Made by a program: the position numbers and the translations under genes
Assembly: GCF_008386235.1 (NCBI RefSeq)
Contig: NZ_CP040671.1
Location: 994,001 to 1,058,000 of the forward strand
Direction: 5' to 3'
Source: Thermosynechococcus sp. CL-1
GTDB lineage: Bacteria > Cyanobacteriota > Cyanobacteriia > Thermosynechococcales > Thermosynechococcaceae
DNA length: 64,000 nucleotides
Shown here: piece by piece, positions 35,243-42,657 of the stretch
How positions within the stretch are numbered: the first letter of the stretch is position 1
Layout of the letters: each line of letters starts with the position of its first letter
The notes under the pieces: generated by a model
Told to the model about the DNA's origin: nothing
The model's input: the letters and a program-made list of their open reading frames with translations, nothing else
Databases searched by the model: none

Positions 35243-35605
35243 ATGGCAACCCCATCTGACTTACCGACAGAGTTGCACCTGATCAACCCGCGGCGATCGC
35301 TGGGTCATGTTTATCTCGACTGGACACCCCAACCTGGTTGCCATGTGGATCATGAAGGGGAAACCTATACCGTGTTAGAACGCCGTCATCGCTACCGGTT
35401 TCGTGGCGGACGTTATCAGCTGGAAAAAATTGCCCTCTATGTGCAGCACAGCGATACTACCAGCGATCGCCATCTCGTCAATGGACAGTGGGTGATTGGA
35501 GATCCCACCTGCCGCTGGAATGCGCTTTCACCCTTGTTGCGGTGTGCTGTGAACCCTCAAGGCTCCTGCCAAGACTGTCGAGATTACCAGCCTCGAGAAC
35601 CTTAA
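35243..35605 (+). CDS. DUF6464 family cyanobacterial protein
   Basis: 120 residues. The sequence matches the cyanobacterial family DUF6464: TELHLINPRRSLGHVYLDWT, YTVLERRHRYRFRGGRYQLE, KIALYVQHSD and a Cys-containing C-terminus (GDPTCRWNA, LLRCAVNPQGSCQDCRDY) with four Cys that could bind a metal. No signal or membrane segment. Function unknown. ATG 35243 chosen as the first ATG; no obvious Shine-Dalgarno. It is convergent with glgP; a hairpin lies between them. Confidence 0.85.
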   Translation: MATPSDLPTELHLINPRRSLGHVYLDWTPQPGCHVDHEGETYTVLERRHRYRFRGGRYQLEKIALYVQHSDTTSDRHLVNGQWVIGDPTCRWNALSPLLRCAVNPQGSCQDCRDYQPREP

Positions 35606-35617
35606 CGTTTTGCTGCG

Positions 35618-35641
35618 AAAAACCCCCTCGCGCAGAGGGGG
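35618..35641 (-). terminator. Rho-independent terminator of glgP
   Basis: CCCCCTC (35623-35629) and GAGGGGG (35635-35641) form a perfect 7-bp stem with a 5-base loop; on the minus strand five T (35622-35618) follow. It lies 41-64 bases after the glgP stop. On the plus strand no T-run follows, so it acts mainly leftward. Confidence 0.75.
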
Positions 35642-35681
35642 AGCATCAGGGTGATTTCAGATTGAGCCAGAGACGGCCAGC

Positions 35682-38210
35682 CTACTGCACAGCGGGCGTC
35701 ATATAGGAGGTTTGCGGGAGAACAATTTTCACCGGTTCAACGTGCCAGATGTCTTGGCAGTACTCGCGAATGGCGCGATCGCTAGAAAATTTGCCCATCC
35801 GTGCCACATTCAGAATCGACATTTTTGCCCATTGGGCTTGATCTTGATAGACCTGAAGCACCTGTTGATGGCAGTCCACGTAGCTTTGGTAGTCTGCCAA
35901 AAGGCAATAGCGATCGTTTTGCCAGAGGTGTTCCACAATTGGGCGAAAGAGTTCCGTATCCCCATGGGAAAAGTAACCAGAGCCGATGAGGTCAAGGACT
36001 CGCTTCAGTATCGGGTTATTATTGGCAAACTCCCACGGACGGTAGCCGTTACGCCACAATTCCTGCAATTGCTCCACCGTATTGCCAAAGAGGAAGAAGT
36101 TTTCTGCTCCTACTTCTTCGCGAATCTCCACATTGGCACCATCGAGGGTGCCAATCGTCAGCGCCCCATTGAGGGCAAATTTCATATTCCCTGTGCCTGA
36201 GGCCTCGTAGCCCGCTGTTGAGATTTGTTGGGAGAGATCCGCTGCGGGATAGACCCGCTGTCCCAGAGTCACATTGTAGTCGGGTAAAAAGACCACCTTC
36301 AGGCGATCGCGCACCGCTGGATCACGGTTAATCACGTCGGCTACCGAGTTGATGAGCTTGATGATTAGCTTGGCCATGTAGTAGCCCGGCGCCGCCTTAC
36401 CGCCAAAAATAAACGTTTGGGGTACCATCTCCAGTTGCGGATTGTCCTTCAACATCTGATAGAGGGTGATGATATTGAGGACACACAGGTGCTGCCGCTT
36501 ATATTCGTGGATGCGCTTCACCAAAATGGAGAAGAGGGAGTGGGGATCCACCGTTACTCCCACGCGATCGCGAATGTATTCCGCAAGGCGTTCCTTGTTT
36601 CCATGCTTCACCGATCGCCACTGAGCCGCAAAGTCGCGATCCTCTGCCAAGGGTTCCAATCGCCGCAGTTGATCCAAGTGCTTCACCCAATCTTCGCCAA
36701 TGCGTTCGGTAATCAGGCGAGTTAATCCGGGATTACTGAGCACCATCCAGCGCCGAGGGGTGACGCCATTGGTTTTATTGGAAAATTTCTGCGGCGTCAG
36801 TTCGTAGAAATCCTTGAGCACCGTTTGTTTCAAGAGTTCTGAGTGCAGCGCCGCCACTCCGTTGATGGCATGACTCCCCACCGCTGCCAAGTGTGCCATG
36901 CGCACATAACGACAGCCACTTTCATCAATAATCGACAGCCGCCGTAGGCGATCGTTATCCCCCGGATATTGCAGGCGCACCTGATCGAGGAAGCGTTGGT
37001 TAATTTCGTAGATAATTTGCAAGTGGCGGGGTAGTAGTGAGCCAAAGAGATCTAGCGGCCATTTTTCCAGTGCCTCGGGCAAGAGGGTGTGGTTGGTGTA
37101 GGCAAATGTCTTGCAAGTAATGTCCCACGCCTGCTCCCAAGGCATGAGATGCTCATCCACTAACAGGCGCATCAGTTCTGCCACTGAAATTGCCGGGTGG
37201 GTATCATTCAACTGCACGGTGAACTTCTCGTGGAAGCGACTGAGATCCTTATTCCCCGATTGCTTGTAGAGGCGGATCATGTCCTGAAGGGCACAGGAGC
37301 AGAAGAAATATTGCTGCATCAGCCGCAGTTCTTTGCCCTGCAATTGCTCATCGTTGGGATAGAGCACCTTGGTGATGTTTTCCGAGGCAATTTTTTGGTT
37401 GACGGCACCGTAGTAATCGCCCGTGTTAAAGGCTTGAAAGTCAAAGGACTCCACCGCCTCTGCCCGCCATAGACGCAAAAGATTGGCGGTATTCACCTTG
37501 TAGCCCAAGATTGGGGTGTCATAGGCTACCCCTTGAATCACTTGGTGGGGTTCCCAAACGACCCGATAGCGACCCTGATCATCGGTGTAGCTATAGGTAT
37601 AGCCGCCAAACTTCACCTGCAAAATCAACTCTGGTCGCGGAATTTCCCAAGGGTTGCCGTAGCGTAACCACTTATCCGTAATCTCAACTTGCCAGCCATC
37701 GCGAATCTCTTGGTCAAAGATGCCGTACTCATAGCGAATGCCGTAGCCAATGGCGGGGATTTCCAATGTGGCGAGGGAATCCATATAGCAGGCGGCCAAG
37801 CGACCCAAGCCACCATTGCCCAAGCCCGGCTCTTCCTCCTGATCCAGCAGTTCCTTGAGGTTCAAACCCGTTTGCCGCATGGCTTCTTCAACGGCCTCAT
37901 AGAGTCCGAGGTTAATCAGGTTATTGCCGAGGTGTGGCCCTAGCAAAAATTCGGCGGAGAGATAGCAAACAGTGCGGCTTTCTTGATCTCGATAGGTTTT
38001 GGCAGAATTCAACCAGCGCAACAGTAGGCGATCGCGCACGGTGTAGGCCAAGGCCAAGTAGTAATCATTTTTCGTCGCCACTTCGGGGAATCGCCCTTGG
38101 ATAAAGAAGAGATTATCCATAAAGGCGCGGCGCAGCGTTTCAATACTCGTACCGGTGCGATCGTCTTCCGTCAGCACCGTGGGACAACCGGGCGGAATGA
38201 GACTGGTCAT
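35682..38210 (-). CDS. glgP: Glycogen phosphorylase
   Basis: 842 residues, the expected size for a glycogen/starch phosphorylase. The PLP-binding segment EASGTGNMKFALNGALTIGT with the Schiff-base Lys and the following LDGANVEI are diagnostic, and the N-terminal YLSAEFLLGPHLGNNLINLG and LGNGGLGRLAACYMDSLATL are classic. It releases glucose-1-phosphate from glycogen, which feeds metabolism in the dark. Monocistronic in appearance: terminator downstream, 128-base gap upstream. ATG 38210. Confidence 0.97.
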   Translation of the reverse strand: MTSLIPPGCPTVLTEDDRTGTSIETLRRAFMDNLFFIQGRFPEVATKNDYYLALAYTVRDRLLLRWLNSAKTYRDQESRTVCYLSAEFLLGPHLGNNLINLGLYEAVEEAMRQTGLNLKELLDQEEEPGLGNGGLGRLAACYMDSLATLEIPAIGYGIRYEYGIFDQEIRDGWQVEITDKWLRYGNPWEIPRPELILQVKFGGYTYSYTDDQGRYRVVWEPHQVIQGVAYDTPILGYKVNTANLLRLWRAEAVESFDFQAFNTGDYYGAVNQKIASENITKVLYPNDEQLQGKELRLMQQYFFCSCALQDMIRLYKQSGNKDLSRFHEKFTVQLNDTHPAISVAELMRLLVDEHLMPWEQAWDITCKTFAYTNHTLLPEALEKWPLDLFGSLLPRHLQIIYEINQRFLDQVRLQYPGDNDRLRRLSIIDESGCRYVRMAHLAAVGSHAINGVAALHSELLKQTVLKDFYELTPQKFSNKTNGVTPRRWMVLSNPGLTRLITERIGEDWVKHLDQLRRLEPLAEDRDFAAQWRSVKHGNKERLAEYIRDRVGVTVDPHSLFSILVKRIHEYKRQHLCVLNIITLYQMLKDNPQLEMVPQTFIFGGKAAPGYYMAKLIIKLINSVADVINRDPAVRDRLKVVFLPDYNVTLGQRVYPAADLSQQISTAGYEASGTGNMKFALNGALTIGTLDGANVEIREEVGAENFFLFGNTVEQLQELWRNGYRPWEFANNNPILKRVLDLIGSGYFSHGDTELFRPIVEHLWQNDRYCLLADYQSYVDCHQQVLQVYQDQAQWAKMSILNVARMGKFSSDRAIREYCQDIWHVEPVKIVLPQTSYMTPAVQ

Positions 38211-38338
38211 TGTGGGAATCCTCGCAAAGAATTAACGCGATTAGTAGTCAGCCCTTCCCTTCTGTTCTACCGCGATCGCCAAGGATTCCCCGCTAAGTAC
38301 AGAATCTCTTTACCAGCAGGCCAGCCCTTCCCTAGCGT

Positions 38339-39091
38339 TTATTGACTGTGGGGGAGCAGTTGGCAGGTGAGTTCTTCCTCGGTTTCTGAGGGATCTGGTG
38401 GGGCAACGGTGGGTGGGGTAGTGCCAAGGGTCATGTCTGGGGCGGGGCTTTGTTGATAGCGTTGATAGAGCGTAGTCAGCAGTTTGAACAGGCGATCGCC
38501 GCCACTGGCATAGAGAGGGTCATCGGGCAAGCGCGCCAAAGCAGCGGCCATCTGCGTCTGCAAGATCTCTAAATCCCCATAGCGGCGGGTCAGCCGTTGC
38601 AGTAAATCAATGAGGGTAAACCGCTCTAGGCCTTGAGCATGCACCGGTTTAGTGGTCAACAGAGCGGCCACAAGAAGCTTCATCTGCAGGGGGGTACAGT
38701 AGCGAGTGACTTCCAAGCGCAAATCGTAGAGATCGGCGGTGCTGAGGGTTGGCGCCTCGAGGGTCAGTGTGGCCGTTGGGGATTGGGTGTAGAGGGGCAC
38801 CAAAATTTGCAGGAGTGCTGCTGAAAGAATCTGGTAGGCTGGTGCTTTGTTGAGACTAGTGACAATGGCCGTTAGGCGTTGTCCCAAAAGGGTGGGGGTT
38901 TTCAGCTGCTCAAGGATTTGGATCACGGCCTGTTGCACATCGCTGACGGTCCACGGCGGCGCTTGAGTCGGCCACTGATTCTGCTGCAGGGCATACAGTA
39001 GCTTAAAAAGACGGTTGTGCTGCGGATGCTGGACGATTTGTTGGGCAGCGGTGGCAATTGGAGAAGTCGTTGTCGTCACAGGTTTGCCCAA
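38339..39091 (-). CDS. Helical protein of unknown function
   Basis: 250 residues if read from TTG 39091; GTG 39079 four codons in is an alternative, and neither has a convincing ribosome-binding site. Almost all helix: FKLLYALQQNQWPTQAPPWT, VQQAVIQILEQLKTPTLLGQ, LLQILVPLYTQ and RRYGDLEILQTQMAAALARL. Ser/Thr/Pro-rich C-terminal tail. No signal peptide, membrane segment or recognised motif. Probably a conserved cyanobacterial protein of the cytoplasm. Divergent from moxR, with about 120 bases to the preferred moxR start. Confidence 0.7.
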   Translation of the reverse strand: MGKPVTTTTSPIATAAQQIVQHPQHNRLFKLLYALQQNQWPTQAPPWTVSDVQQAVIQILEQLKTPTLLGQRLTAIVTSLNKAPAYQILSAALLQILVPLYTQSPTATLTLEAPTLSTADLYDLRLEVTRYCTPLQMKLLVAALLTTKPVHAQGLERFTLIDLLQRLTRRYGDLEILQTQMAAALARLPDDPLYASGGDRLFKLLTTLYQRYQQSPAPDMTLGTTPPTVAPPDPSETEEELTCQLLPHSQ

Positions 39092-39209
39092 AGTCCCTCA
39101 ATCTGTATTTTAGCCAATTTTCCTAGACGATAATTTATTGATTGTCATCAAGGGGAGATTGTCAAGACCTCTGCTAGCATTGGGAGAGTTTAGCAGTAAC
39201 AGAACGCGT

Positions 39210-40151
39210 GTGAAAGAGCTTTTTCATCGCCTGCAGCAGCGTCTCAATGAGATTGTTGTCGGTCAAGGGGCGATCGCCCAAGGGTTGGTTGTGGCGCTCC
39301 TCGCCGAAGGCCATGTCACCCTTGAGGGGGTGCCAGGAACCGCTAAAACTCTCCTTGTGAAGCTCCTCGCTCGCCTGATTGCAGCGGAATTTCGCCGTAT
39401 CCAACTCACTCCCGATGTCCTCCCCGCCGATATTCTCGGTACGAGTATCTTTGACTTTAACAGTCGCACATTTCGCCTGCGCAAGGGGCCAATTTTTACC
39501 CAAGTGCTGCTGGCGGATGAAATTAACCGCACACCGCCTAAGACCCAAGCGGCTCTCCTCGAAGCCATGGAAGAACGGCAGGTAACCCTTGACGGCACCA
39601 CTCTGCCCCTCTCGGGTTTATTTTGGACAGTGGCCACCCAAAACCCCTTGGAATTTGAAGGGACGTATCCCTTGCCCGAAGCCCAACTGGATCGCTTCCT
39701 ATTTAAGCTAGTCGTTCCCTACCCAGAGCCAACCTCAGAACGGCAAATGCTTGAAAATGCCCTTGGGGGCTTTGAGGCGCGGGATCTCGATCAACTCAAT
39801 TTGGAGCCGTTGATTACCGTTGAGCAAGTTTTGGCAGCACGGCAGCAAGTGCGGCAAGTCCATGTGGCGCCTGCGGTGCTGGAGTATCTGTTGGCCTTGG
39901 TGCAGGCCAGTCGTCAACATCCTGAACTGCTGTTGGGGGCTTCCCCACGAGCGGCAGTGGGCTGGTTACGCGCCACCCAAGCCCAAGCGTGGTTAGAGGA
40001 TCGCGCCTATGTTACCCCTGAGGATGTGAAGGCGATCGCCACCCCGCTACTGCAACACCGCTTAATCCTCAAGCCCGAAGCCCAGTTAGACGGCACCACG
40101 CTGCCCCAAGTGATCCAAGGTATTCTCGCGAAAGTTGCTGTTCCTCGATGA
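39210..40151 (+). CDS. MoxR-type AAA+ ATPase
   Basis: 313 residues from GTG 39210; the frame extends to TTG 39138 but those 24 residues do not look like the family. Walker A LEGVPGTAKTLLVKLLARLI, Walker B VLLADEINRTPPKTQAALLE, sensor ATQNPLEFEGTYPLPEAQLD and the C-terminal GASPRAAVGWLRATQA lid are all MoxR signatures. MoxR ATPases remodel or activate partner proteins, often with DUF58 and von Willebrand A proteins. The ATGA overlap with the next gene (a DUF58 protein) is the standard partner arrangement. Confidence 0.92.
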   Translation: MKELFHRLQQRLNEIVVGQGAIAQGLVVALLAEGHVTLEGVPGTAKTLLVKLLARLIAAEFRRIQLTPDVLPADILGTSIFDFNSRTFRLRKGPIFTQVLLADEINRTPPKTQAALLEAMEERQVTLDGTTLPLSGLFWTVATQNPLEFEGTYPLPEAQLDRFLFKLVVPYPEPTSERQMLENALGGFEARDLDQLNLEPLITVEQVLAARQQVRQVHVAPAVLEYLLALVQASRQHPELLLGASPRAAVGWLRATQAQAWLEDRAYVTPEDVKAIATPLLQHRLILKPEAQLDGTTLPQVIQGILAKVAVPR

Positions 40152-41593
40152 AAGCACCTGCCAGTTATCAGTTTGGTCGCCATCGCCCCCGCTGGGTGCC
40201 CACGGTTCGCTTCTATGGCCTCTTGCTGCTGGGGCTTCTCTTTCCAGTGCTGACCAGCTTTCTGCCAGCAGAGCTATGGCCGATCGCCGAGGCGGTTCCC
40301 CAAGGGAAGTTGCGGGAATGGTTGCACCACTGGCCTCTGGGGCTGGGATGGCTCCTGATGGGACTGTACGATCTGGTCATTTTCGGCCTGTCCCTGTGGG
40401 ACTATATCCGCATCGGTCGCTGGCAACTGACCCTCGATCGCGCCTGTGAGTCACGGCTCTCCATTGGTCGGCAAAACCCGATTCGCCTCAGGCTGCACAC
40501 CCGTGGTGAGGTTTCCTTGAATGAGCAGATCTGGGTTGAACTCTACGACTATGTGCCTGCTGAGTTTACGGGTGAAATCCCCTACTTTGCCTTGGCGGCC
40601 TCAGCCCAGAGGACGTTGGAATTGCTCTACCATGTGTTTCCACCGCGACGGGGTGCCTTTCAATGGTCAGGCTGCGATGTGCGGCTGCGCAGTTCTTGGG
40701 GCTTGGCGTGGCGACGCTGGTTTGCACCCGTTGTGACTGAGGTGGAAGTCTATCCCGATTTGATGGGCTTGCGATCGCTCTCGATTCGCCTCAGTTTAGA
40801 ATCCAGTGGCAGCTTGCGGCGGCGACGCTATGCCTTGGGGGGCACCGAGTTTGCCGAATTGCGGGAGTACCATCTGGGGGATGATCTGCGCCTCATGGAC
40901 TGGAAAGCGAGTGCCCGCCGCGGACGGCCTCTTGTGCGCGCCATGGAGCCCGAACGGGATCAACCCCTGATCATTCTGCTGGATCGAGGCCGCTTGATGA
41001 CCGCTACTGTCGCTGGTTTGAAACGCTTTGACTGGGGCTTAAACGCGGCATTGGCACTGGCGCTGACGGGCTTGCGACGGGGGGATAAGGTGGGCTTGGG
41101 GATTTTTGATCAGCAACTGCACACGTGGATTGCGCCTCAAAGTGGCGATTCCCATCTGGGGCAGATTCTAAGTCAGGTGTATCGCTGTGAACCCATTCTC
41201 GAAGAATCCGACTATGTGGGCACCGTCAGCGCGATCTTGGGACACTATACCCGCCGTGCCCTTGTGGTGGTTCTCACAGAGGTCATTGATGAAGTGGCTT
41301 CCCAAGAACTCCTCGCAGCCATGGCTCGCCTCACGCCGCGTTTTCTACCCTTCTGCGTTGCTTTGCGCGATCGCTACATTGAAACCCTTGCCCACCGCCC
41401 CTTCACAGGCTCCGTAGATCAAATTTCCAGCCTCTACGAGCAAGCCGTTGCCCTCGATCTTCTGCATCAGCGCCAGCGCGCCTTTGCCCATCTGGAGCAA
41501 CAGGGGGTTCTGGTTCTTGACGCGCCTGCGGATCAAATGAGTGAGCAACTGGTGGATCGCTATTTGCTGCTAAAAGCCCGTGGTCGCCTCTAG
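40148..41593 (+). CDS. DUF58 protein, MoxR partner
   Basis: 481 residues. N-terminal cytoplasmic lead, two hydrophobic helices (FYGLLLLGLLFPVLTSF and WLLMGLYDLVIFGLSL), then a beta-rich exposed region (LTLDRACESRLSIGRQNPIR), then the DUF58 block RRYALGGTEFAELREYHLGD-DLRLMDWKASARRG and a vWA-like C-terminal domain (PLIILLDRGRLMTATVAGLK). The start overlaps the moxR stop (ATGA), so production is coupled. Such pairs are thought to assemble or quality-control complexes at the membrane; the client is unknown. The stop shares CTAG (41590-41593) with the next gene's stop. Confidence 0.9.
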   Translation: MKAPASYQFGRHRPRWVPTVRFYGLLLLGLLFPVLTSFLPAELWPIAEAVPQGKLREWLHHWPLGLGWLLMGLYDLVIFGLSLWDYIRIGRWQLTLDRACESRLSIGRQNPIRLRLHTRGEVSLNEQIWVELYDYVPAEFTGEIPYFALAASAQRTLELLYHVFPPRRGAFQWSGCDVRLRSSWGLAWRRWFAPVVTEVEVYPDLMGLRSLSIRLSLESSGSLRRRRYALGGTEFAELREYHLGDDLRLMDWKASARRGRPLVRAMEPERDQPLIILLDRGRLMTATVAGLKRFDWGLNAALALALTGLRRGDKVGLGIFDQQLHTWIAPQSGDSHLGQILSQVYRCEPILEESDYVGTVSAILGHYTRRALVVVLTEVIDEVASQELLAAMARLTPRFLPFCVALRDRYIETLAHRPFTGSVDQISSLYEQAVALDLLHQRQRAFAHLEQQGVLVLDAPADQMSEQLVDRYLLLKARGRL

Positions 41594-41805
41594 GGTTGGC
41601 TAGCCTCGATCACACTGGTATTCCTTGGCTCCTGTAATGGCCGTAGGGGCGGGCGATCGCCCGTTGATGTCGCTAGGGGAAGGGGTGTCGAGGTCTGCGT
41701 CAGCCCACAAGTTGCCCGCAAACGCGCTTGCAGGAGTTGACTCACCACCTGACGTCGAATAAATTCTTGTTCAATTGCTGGGGAGACTGAACGTTGCAGT
41801 TCCAT
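41590..41805 (-). CDS. Small protein of unknown function
   Basis: 71 residues from ATG 41805, which has GAGG 6 bases upstream; an in-frame GTG at 41823 is an alternative. N-terminal helical part with basic and Gln residues (PAIEQEFIRRQVVSQLLQAR), then a Pro/Thr/Ser-rich disordered tail. No membrane segment. Its stop interleaves with the DUF58 gene stop. Unrecognised; the ribosome-binding site and overlap favour a real gene, but it may be spurious. Confidence 0.5.
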   Translation of the reverse strand: MELQRSVSPAIEQEFIRRQVVSQLLQARLRATCGLTQTSTPLPLATSTGDRPPLRPLQEPRNTSVIEASQP

Positions 41806-41969
41806 AGGTTGCCTCGAATTCACCGTTGTTCACGGCGACACAGGCTTCCGTGCGCTTCCCACACCCACATTCAACCGGTCATAGGCCTCACCTCGATCTT
41901 AACGGCGATCGCCCACGATTGTAAAAATGACTACCAAAATGCAGTGGGATTTGTGGGGATTTCCTAACA

Positions 41970-42230
41970 CTATTGCAACGGGGATACATTCGGGGATTGA
42001 GGTGATTCCCATTTCTGCTGGCAAAACTCGTGGATCACCTTACCGCCATGAATAATCACATAGAGCGTCACTCCACTGAGGACAAAAGGCATGATCTTCT
42101 CGAGCCAAGGAAGATGGCAACCGAGGCGGGTCAGGACAAGGGCAAAGGCATCATCTAAAAGGCTAATCAACAAAGGTAGCAATTGTCTTAGAAGGGTAAG
42201 AATCTCTGGTAAATAACCATCCCTATCCAT
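41970..42230 (-). CDS. Small membrane protein of unknown function
   Basis: 86 residues from ATG 42230 (the frame extends to 42266 with unlikely residues). Sequence: a hydrophobic helix rich in Leu (ILTLLRQLLPLLISLLDDAF) followed by LVLTRLGCHLPWLEKIMPFV and a second segment (LSGVTLYVIIHGGKVIHEF). Two membrane-associated helices are likely. Unrecognised. It lies alone in the intergenic stretch between the DUF58 gene and the CHAT gene. Confidence 0.5.
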   Translation of the reverse strand: MDRDGYLPEILTLLRQLLPLLISLLDDAFALVLTRLGCHLPWLEKIMPFVLSGVTLYVIIHGGKVIHEFCQQKWESPQSPNVSPLQ

Positions 42231-42657
42231 AAAAATACTCTCGGCTGAGTTGACGCAGAAAATCACCTAAAGAAACATTGATCAGTTGGGATGATTGGTG
42301 AGTGGAAATACTTCATAGGCACTTCATTCTCATCAATACAAATAAAGAATTGAAAAATGAATCACACTTCTTTACAAATTGATGACCTTTAGATAAGCTT
42401 ACCCTAACTGCGATTGTTGTTTTTGCTAGTGTTCCCAAGAATAGCCGAAAACCCTGTCCGTCAAGCATTAAGGCTGCTATTGCTATTGCTAAGTTCGGTT
42501 GAAAATGAGAGATTGTCGTGAGTTGTTAACAACCGTAACACTTCTATTATAGGCAACGCCTAGGGGTTAGGGGATAACTGTAATTTGTCGTTACATTGGG
42601 AACGCATTCTGAAGGTTGGCTGTCTAGGATAGAGATGACAGCAGCGGCAGGTGCTTT
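42231..42657. promoter_or_regulatory. Noncoding AT-rich region upstream of the TPR-CHAT gene
   Basis: 427 bases with no credible gene. It contains the promoter-palindrome element at 42522-42550 and a 5' leader of about 100 bases to the CHAT gene start. No RNA gene or riboswitch recognised. Confidence 0.45.
42522..42550 (+). promoter_or_regulatory. Probable promoter of the TPR-CHAT gene with overlapping palindrome
   Basis: TTGTTA (42523-42528) and TATTAT (42545-42550) are 16 bases apart, a credible sigma-70 promoter. A perfect 12-base palindrome GTTGTTAACAAC (42522-42533) covers the -35 element. This is the placement of a repressor operator. The transcript would start about 100 bases before the ATG at 42658. 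Confidence 0.5.
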
